Shown here piece after piece: positions 58,979 through 64,000 of a DNA stretch of 64,000 bases. Under the pieces are notes generated by a model, which ran no database searches, had not been told where the DNA came from, and saw nothing but the letters and a program-made list of their open reading frames with translations. Within the stretch, counting starts at the first letter, position 1, and each line of letters starts with the position of its first letter. Made by a program: the position numbers and the translations under genes. The DNA is from an uncultured Clostridia bacterium (lineage in GTDB: Bacteria; Bacillota; Clostridia; TANB77; CAG-508). Where the stretch lies: assembly GCA_947632605.1 (NCBI GenBank), contig CANRPX010000002.1, positions 1 through 64,000 on the forward strand, given 5' to 3'.

Positions 58979-60100
58979 ATGGATAAAATTTTAGATGTTT
59001 TTGAAGTTTATGCAGATGCTGATGAAAGAAAAATAAAAAAATTCAAAGAAAAAGTTTCTTCAAATATGTCAGTAAAAATTGAAACTAGTAAGCCAAAAGT
59101 AGAAAGTTTATGGATTGAAAAAATGGAAAATACATTACAATATTTAGATAACATTTTAAGAGCTCCAACAAAATTAATCATAAATGAAGAAGAAGTTGTT
59201 CAAATTGAACAAATAAAAAAGGTTACAGTAGAAAGTATAAAACATTTATCAAAAAACTCTGGTTTTATAGAAAAAATCGAAGATAATGGAGATGTAAAAC
59301 CAAATAAATTATTAAATGTATTTAAAGAAGAAACATTTAATACTTATGAAAACAGATTTATATATACATTAATTCAAAAAATGTTAATCATTATAAGAAA
59401 AGAAAAAAAGAAAATTTTAGAACAAGGTAAATTGCCTGCAAAATTTTTCAAAAAGTTTGATTATAAAGGAAAGTCTTATAATGGAAAAAATAAAGTAGAT
59501 GTTGAAATTTTAATGACATCATCTACTGAAGAAACAGATATGACAGATGATAGAAAAGAAATCTTAGAAAGAATAAAAAACTTGGAAAGTTCAGTTATAA
59601 GTTTAACTTTAACTCAAACATATCAATCTTTAGAAAAACAAAGAGTACCACTTATAACACCACCACTTAAGAAAAATAATGTTATTTTAAAAAATGTTAA
59701 TTTTCAATATGCAGCTAAGCTTTGGGATTTTCTTATTGCAGAAATGGAAACAGAAAAGCAAGGTGAATATACAACTAATGTAAAAGAATATAAAGAAAGA
59801 GGAAAATCTAAAAAATTTATTGATGAAACTTTTTTATTAGATTATTTGGTTTTACAAAATATAGAAAATCCTGAAATTAGGAATAAACATAAAAAAGAAA
59901 TAATAGAACAACTTGTTGCTAATATGGTAGAAAGAACAATAGATGTAAATGAAAGTTTAACAGAAGAACAACTTAAGAATTTGGTAAGCAAGCAATATAC
60001 AATAATTAAATATAAAAAACAAGTTACAACAAAACAAATTCAAGAAATATTTAAAAAATATATTAGTAAATATGTTCAAAAAATAAGTAATATAAGATAG
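58979..60100 (+). CDS. DUF2357-like partner of the McrB-like ATPase
   Basis: A 373-residue soluble helical protein. The stretch EETFNTYENRFIYTLIQKML near residue 116-135 matches the NTxENRFxxxxL core of DUF2357, a domain regularly encoded beside McrB-like ATPases and often fused to a PD-(D/E)XK nuclease. I see no convincing nuclease motif here, so the protein may be a structural activator rather than an effector. AAGGAG precedes the ATG, and it follows the ATPase by 16 bases. Confidence 0.6.
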   Translation: MDKILDVFEVYADADERKIKKFKEKVSSNMSVKIETSKPKVESLWIEKMENTLQYLDNILRAPTKLIINEEEVVQIEQIKKVTVESIKHLSKNSGFIEKIEDNGDVKPNKLLNVFKEETFNTYENRFIYTLIQKMLIIIRKEKKKILEQGKLPAKFFKKFDYKGKSYNGKNKVDVEILMTSSTEETDMTDDRKEILERIKNLESSVISLTLTQTYQSLEKQRVPLITPPLKKNNVILKNVNFQYAAKLWDFLIAEMETEKQGEYTTNVKEYKERGKSKKFIDETFLLDYLVLQNIENPEIRNKHKKEIIEQLVANMVERTIDVNESLTEEQLKNLVSKQYTIIKYKKQVTTKQIQEIFKKYISKYVQKISNIR

Positions 60101-60130
60101 GAGATAAGTATAAGTTATACTTAAAATATT

Positions 60131-60697
60131 ATGGAAGAAAATAAAAAAATAAATAAATTAAATATTGCCTTAACAATAGTTAAATTAATATGTATAGCAT
60201 TATTAGTTTTAATAATTATAATTTTAGCTATGCAAAGATTTTCAAATAATAAAATAGCAATAGGTGGATATAGAATTTTTAATGTAGCTACTGGAAGTAT
60301 GGTGCCCAAATATGAAGTAGGAGATGTTTTAATAGTAAAAGAAGTAAATATTGATGATTTAAAAGTTGGTGATGATATCACATATTTAGGAAATCAAAGT
60401 ACTTTTGCTGGAAGAGTTATAACTCACCAGATTATTAGAATAGAAGAAACAGAAGATGGAAAAAAGTTTCATACAAAAGGTTTAGCAAATGATATGGCAG
60501 ATCCAGTAATCAGTGGAGACCAAATATATGGAAAAGTTGTTTATAAATGTGTAATTATAAGTTTATTTACAAAATTAATGAATAATTTAGCCGCATTTTA
60601 TATTATTGTTTTCATTCCAATAGGAATTTTACTTTTCTTACAAATTAAAGATAGAATTCAAGAAAGAAATGAAGAAAAAAATAATAATAGAGAATAA
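60131..60697 (+). CDS. SipW-type (ER-type) signal peptidase I, second active copy
   Basis: A 188-residue protein with an N-terminal helix (about 12-35), ATGSMVPKYEVGDVLIVKE with Ser56, VITHQIIRI with His99, HTKGLANDMADP with Asp124, and a C-terminal helix (about 148-170). The catalytic triad is complete, although GLAN replaces the usual GDAN. AGGAGATAA lies about 20 bases before the ATG, further than ideal. It follows the ATPase pair and precedes another exported protein, so each half of the cluster has its own peptidase. Confidence 0.83.
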   Translation: MEENKKINKLNIALTIVKLICIALLVLIIIILAMQRFSNNKIAIGGYRIFNVATGSMVPKYEVGDVLIVKEVNIDDLKVGDDITYLGNQSTFAGRVITHQIIRIEETEDGKKFHTKGLANDMADPVISGDQIYGKVVYKCVIISLFTKLMNNLAAFYIIVFIPIGILLFLQIKDRIQERNEEKNNNRE

Positions 60698-60743
60698 AAC
60701 ATTCTTTTTAAATTTAAATAAATTTTAAAGAGAGGAGGTCTAT

Positions 60744-61577
60744 ATGCAAACTGATAATTTCGATGCTGATATAATTAATGAATTTGAAAAAGAAATTTTG
60801 TACCAAGCCATTGAAGATGAAGTTATAAATAAGCAAAAAATGAATAAAGAAGTATTAAATAATAATTCTCAAAATGAAAGAAAAAATCGAATTATAAGAA
60901 GAAAGAAAAAGATAAAAAAAGAATTAAAAATTAGAACAATATTAATGTTAATTATAGCTTTATTAGTAAATACTTATGCATGGTTTATTTATGTATCAAT
61001 AGTTATTACAAGTGTAAATATACATGTTAAAAGTTGGGATTTTGAAATATCAGTTGCAGACCAAAGCCAAAATTTCGATTTTATAGTAGAACAAGTTTAT
61101 CCTGGAATGCCAACAGCAAAAAAAGAAATTGTAGCAAAAAATAATGGAGAAACAGAAGCAGTTCTTACATGTGAAATAAATAAGATTAGAATATTTGATG
61201 AAGAATATGATACTGAAACCGAATATGAAATGCCAGATGGAAGTAGAAAAAAATATACTTCTGAAGACTTACTGCAAAAACTTTTAAATGACTATCCATT
61301 TAAAGTAAAAGTATTTTTCAATGATGAGCAATATACAACAAATAAAGAATATCCATTAATATATGGAGACATAACAAAAATTACTTTTCAAGTAGATTGG
61401 GATTATGAAACAGGAAATGTTTCTGAAAATGGAGTAGCAGATGGAGATGAAGAAGATACATATTATGGAATGAAATCTTATGAATACATGCAAAATCAAG
61501 AAGATGGCAAATATGGCATTCAAGTAGGATTAGTAGTAAAAGCAGTTCAAAAACCAGACGAAGAAGAAGTACCTTAA
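60744..61577 (+). CDS. Exported protein with TYAWF-type signal, SipW substrate candidate
   Basis: A 277-residue protein with an unusually long, charged cytoplasmic N-terminus (about 72 residues, including NRIIRRKKKIKKELKIR), one helix, and NTYAWFIYVS at the end of the helix. The exported domain has SWDFEIS and VYPGMPTAKKEIVAKNNGETEAVL, again a PG...NNG pattern like TasA. The TYAWF motif recurs in the gene at 63237. Its 3' end, coding EEVP and stop, lies inside a palindrome shared with the convergent gene. Confidence 0.65.
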   Translation: MQTDNFDADIINEFEKEILYQAIEDEVINKQKMNKEVLNNNSQNERKNRIIRRKKKIKKELKIRTILMLIIALLVNTYAWFIYVSIVITSVNIHVKSWDFEISVADQSQNFDFIVEQVYPGMPTAKKEIVAKNNGETEAVLTCEINKIRIFDEEYDTETEYEMPDGSRKKYTSEDLLQKLLNDYPFKVKVFFNDEQYTTNKEYPLIYGDITKITFQVDWDYETGNVSENGVADGDEEDTYYGMKSYEYMQNQEDGKYGIQVGLVVKAVQKPDEEEVP

Positions 61578-61594
61578 AATTTTTAAGGTACTTC
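61566..61594. terminator. Shared palindrome ending two convergent genes
   Basis: GAAGTACCTTAAAA (61566-61579) and TTTTAAGGTACTTC (61581-61594) form a perfect 14-bp stem with a one-base centre. Read from either side it encodes E-V-P-stop, so both convergent genes finish with the same bases. It probably terminates both. Confidence 0.8.
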
Positions 61595-62227
61595 ATTTAT
61601 TTCATCATCTTTTACTTGAGTTATAGTTACTTTTAATTTAACAGTTGCAATTGAATTTTCTAATTTTGAAATTAAAACATCATTTTGATTGTCTAAAACA
61701 TTATCTTCTTTATCATACCATTCAAGATACAAGTTAAAATTATTTATTACTTCTTCTTTAGTAAAATTTCCATTTTCATCAACAGGTGGAATAACTATTC
61801 CAGTAACTGTTTTTTCATCTTCAGATAATTCTGTAATTTCTCCATTATTTATAGAAAATCCATATATTTTAAAATCTGGTAAATTTGAGTTTTCATCAAC
61901 AATTGGTTCTATTTCATATTTAAAAGGCAATTCTGTATCAGTTGATTCTAAAACTAAATTAATATGTCCAGAAGATGTAGGAGCTATAACATTTTCAGCA
62001 ATATTTTCATTTTCATCAAGTGTAATTTCAACTATTTCAGAAAAATCTTTATTAGATGTTATATCTTCATCATTTAATAAAATGTGCCAATTAGATATAT
62101 GAGTTTTAGTAAAAGAATCATTATTTGATAAATATTTTGAATATGCATTTCTAATAATTAAAAATAAAATGAAAAAAATTAATAAAATTATGATAATTTT
62201 TAAAAAAATTTTTTTATTTTTTTCCAT
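61583..62227 (-). CDS. TasA-like exported protein, paralogue of the 53518 gene
   Basis: A 214-residue protein: basic start (MEKNKKIFLK), helix to about residue 25, then IIRNAYSKYLSN, SNWHILLNDEDIT, and APTSSGHINLVLESTDTELPFKYEI. Helix end, W-x-I-x-x-x-D-x-D-I-T segment and the APxxxGxxxLxLxxT stretch align with the protein at 53518, so the two are duplicates of one type. It is the only minus-strand gene of the cluster. AAGGAG lies about 19 bases before the ATG. Confidence 0.65.
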   Translation of the reverse strand: MEKNKKIFLKIIIILLIFFILFLIIRNAYSKYLSNNDSFTKTHISNWHILLNDEDITSNKDFSEIVEITLDENENIAENVIAPTSSGHINLVLESTDTELPFKYEIEPIVDENSNLPDFKIYGFSINNGEITELSEDEKTVTGIVIPPVDENGNFTKEEVINNFNLYLEWYDKEDNVLDNQNDVLISKLENSIATVKLKVTITQVKDDEINEVP

Positions 62228-62288
62228 AATTTAAAATCAAAATCTCCTTATATATTTTATAAAAAGCTTAAAAGTAAAAAAAACTCAA

Positions 62289-62431
62289 AATCCTTTAAAT
62301 GTAATAATTGTATTAATTTTACTTAAAAAAATTTTAACACAAATAGTCATAATTAGTCAATTAAACCAAAAAAATGTAATATTTATGTGAAAAAAATGTA
62401 AAATGAATGTAATTGAGCATTTTAAAGGATT
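62289..62431. repeat. Inverted repeat in the divergent intergenic region
   Basis: AATCCTTTAAATG (62289-62301) is matched in reverse by CATTTTAAAGGATT (62418-62431) with one extra T. The right arm lies between the -35 and -10 of the plus-strand promoter, so a regulator binding both arms could control both genes. The 62228-62521 gap otherwise holds only AT-rich DNA and the promoter. Confidence 0.4.
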
Positions 62432-62441
62432 GTGCTACAAT
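62413..62441 (+). promoter_or_regulatory. Promoter of the 62522 gene
   Basis: TTGAGC (62413-62418), 17 bases, TACAAT (62436-62441). Its -10 is identical to that of the promoter at 52529. Confidence 0.65.
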
Positions 62442-62521
62442 GAACATAAGTTAGAGTATATGCAAATTCAATTTAATTGTCTAAAATTTATAATGTAAGT
62501 CTAGGAGGTGAGGTAGTTCAA

Positions 62522-63220
62522 ATGACAAAGTTTGAATTTAATACTACCTCTAAGAAGATATATAGACGTGATTTTAGAATTAAATTAATTAGACTAGCTT
62601 TACTTATTCTATTAATTTTTCTTATTTTATTATACTTTATTCTTTCAATTATCTATAAAGCAGGAAAATTTACCGTAAGTCTTGATAGAGATTTGAGTTG
62701 GGATAGAGGTATTGTACTATACGAAGAATTAAATAGAAAAGTAGTATCAAAACGATTAGAAGCTTCACAGATGGAAAAAATGGATAACATTTCTATTAAT
62801 TGGCTTCCTCCAAATATCGATACAGAAAGCGAAGGTTCTCATAATGGAGATAATTATATAGCCTATACTTTCTATATTGAAAATGAAGGAAAAGATACTA
62901 TCAATTATTGGTATACTATTCCAATTGATGATGTTATTCTAAATGTAGATGAAGCTATAAGAGTAATGGTATACTTAAATGGAAACAGAACTGTTTATGC
63001 AAAGAAAAACGGTTTTACTGAAGAACCTGAAAAAGATACTAAAGCTTTTTATTCAGAAGATACTGTATTATTAGAGTCTAGAGAAAACTTCTCACCTGGT
63101 GATATAGATAGGTTTACTATTGTTGTATTTATAGAAGGTGATGACCCTGATTGTACAAACGCATTGCTAGGCGGTGAAATGAAAATGCATATGGATATTA
63201 CAGAAGAGCATATTGAATAA
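62522..63220 (+). CDS. Exported protein of the TasA/camelysin-like group
   Basis: ATG 62522 follows GAGG by 8 bases and AGGAGG by 14; the TTG at 62477 lies before these sites. The 232-residue product has one helix (about 24-47), then a beta-rich domain with YIAYTFYIENEGKDTINYWY and FIEGDDPDCTNALLGGEMKM. The EGxDPDC...GGExKM ending is a pattern I have seen in exported proteins next to SipW peptidases in gut Firmicutes. The next gene follows 16 bases later. Confidence 0.65.
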   Translation: MTKFEFNTTSKKIYRRDFRIKLIRLALLILLIFLILLYFILSIIYKAGKFTVSLDRDLSWDRGIVLYEELNRKVVSKRLEASQMEKMDNISINWLPPNIDTESEGSHNGDNYIAYTFYIENEGKDTINYWYTIPIDDVILNVDEAIRVMVYLNGNRTVYAKKNGFTEEPEKDTKAFYSEDTVLLESRENFSPGDIDRFTIVVFIEGDDPDCTNALLGGEMKMHMDITEEHIE

Positions 63221-63236
63221 TTTTAGGAGGAAAAAT

Positions 63237-64000
63237 ATGAAGAGAAGAACAAAAGCAAGTCAAAAAAGACTTAACAATCTACTAATACTATTATTATTAG
63301 TAGCAGTATTTTTGATCATGTCTACTTATGCTTGGTTTACTGCTAACAGAACTGTAAACGTAGATGATATTACAGTTAATGTTGAAACTTCTAGTGGTTT
63401 ACAGATATCTGCTGATGCTATAACATGGAAAACAGTTTTACCATATAGCGACATAAAAGACGCTTACAAAACGTATGAAACATCAGTAAATCAGTTACCA
63501 AAAATAATGGCACCAGTTTCATCAGCATTAACAAATACTGATGGAAAATTAGACATGTTTTATGGTGTAGTTTCAACAGACCTAGATGATAGTTCAGATA
63601 CTTATGGTGATTATCTATTGGAAGCAATAAAACAAACAGATAAAGATACAGGTAGAAATTCTTTAGGAGATGCTGAAGCTGGTTATTATTTGGCATTTGA
63701 CCTATTCTTAAAAGATACAGTAACTGTAGATAATCTTTACTTTGGCGGAACTGTTTGGGAATATAATGTAGGTTCTGAAGGTGAAGATGGAAAACATACA
63801 GAAACAGCAAGAGGTGAAAAGAAAGGTCTTGAAAATGCAGCTCGTGTTGCTATGATTAAAGGTTCAACAAATTCAAACTTTGATGATTCTGATGCTTCAC
63901 AAGCATTAGTAACAACAGGTGGAAAAGTTGTATTATGGGAGCCAAATGCAGATACACATACACAAAAAGCTATTGATAATGGTAAATCTTTAGGATGGTT
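63237..64000 (+). CDS. Exported protein with STYAWFT signal end, 3' part outside the window
   Basis: Open from ATG 63237 (behind AGGAGG) to the window end, 254 codons so far. The N-terminus is basic (MKRRTKASQKRL), followed by one helix and MSTYAWFTANRTVNVDDITV. The exported domain begins NVETSSGLQISADAITW and continues with tyrosine- and aspartate-rich sequence. Helix plus TYAWFTxNxxV is typical of SipW-processed surface proteins in Clostridia and resembles the protein at 60744. The C-terminus is not seen, so the full size and any anchor are unknown. Confidence 0.7.
   Translation, partial: MKRRTKASQKRLNNLLILLLLVAVFLIMSTYAWFTANRTVNVDDITVNVETSSGLQISADAITWKTVLPYSDIKDAYKTYETSVNQLPKIMAPVSSALTNTDGKLDMFYGVVSTDLDDSSDTYGDYLLEAIKQTDKDTGRNSLGDAEAGYYLAFDLFLKDTVTVDNLYFGGTVWEYNVGSEGEDGKHTETARGEKKGLENAARVAMIKGSTNSNFDDSDASQALVTTGGKVVLWEPNADTHTQKAIDNGKSLGW

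Noticed and set aside
57412-60100. An ordinary McrBC restriction system
   Set aside because: The ATPase has a membrane helix and no recognisable DNA-binding N-terminal domain; the partner lacks a visible nuclease motif, and the neighbours are exported proteins. A defence role is not excluded, but classical restriction is not supported.

Overview
The window is a very AT-rich stretch of Clostridia-type Firmicutes chromosome, probably from an uncultured gut clostridium. Evidence for this: clear AGGAGG-type ribosome sites, Firmicutes RNA regulators (infC-rpmI-rplT leader, a T-box, a glmS ribozyme), the class III fructose-bisphosphatase, RNase J, and spore genes (spoVAC-spoVAD-spoVAE, a SpoVB-like flippase, a PdaA-like deacetylase). 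The standard code is used. I saw no rRNA, tRNA or CRISPR array.

Layout. 1-2.7 kb: tail of an IS200-type element and an isolated VirD4/TraG-like coupling ATPase. 2.8-7.5 kb: SpoVB-like flippase, HU, two unknown genes, and infC-rpmI-rplT behind an attenuated leader; infC appears to start at AUA. 7.5-13.8 kb: a YgjP-like metalloprotein, a secreted protein with its own promoter and terminator, the spoVA genes and fbp. 13.9-20.3 kb: a type IV pilus operon (PilM-PilN fusion, PilO, two short membrane proteins, a prepilin-like protein, PilC) ending in a ROK kinase. 20.3-22.1 kb: a foreign-looking 117-residue gene and a zeta-toxin-like pair. 22.2-27.8 kb: RNase J behind a long structured leader, a HAD hydrolase, gltX, a DUF951 gene and an unknown gene. 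27.9-30.6 kb: a T-box operon of a Dcd-like/DUF1653 fusion, a second DUF1653 protein and serS. 30.6-32.2 kb: a much GC-richer purA with its own promoter and terminator. 32.2-41.3 kb: engB, a DUF2508-like gene, glmS with its ribozyme, hpt, uvrC, ispH, an rRNA methyltransferase, an RluA-family synthase and the PdaA-like gene. 41.4-49.4 kb: a GH3 glycosidase, a GtrB-like glycosyltransferase with two membrane proteins, and clpB. 49.4-52.3 kb: a 975-residue acidic, repeat-bearing protein.

52.5-64.0 kb is the most interesting part. It holds three SipW-type (ER-type) signal peptidase homologues, one without any of the catalytic residues, and six or seven single-pass exported proteins that resemble TasA/camelysin-type SipW substrates. 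In the middle of the same gene run sit a membrane-anchored McrB-like AAA+ ATPase and a DUF2357-like protein, preceded by a gene broken by two one-base homopolymer insertions. McrB-like ATPases with DUF2357 partners are known from defence systems. Finding them embedded in a SipW/TasA-type export cluster suggests either a surface-fibre system with its own ATPase or a defence module tied to the envelope. I know of no described system with exactly this composition, but no database search could be made.

Three single-gene units (8.3-9.7 kb, 20.3-20.8 kb, 30.6-32.2 kb) differ in composition from their surroundings. Each carries its own promoter and terminator and lies cleanly between resident genes, which suggests separate horizontal acquisitions.
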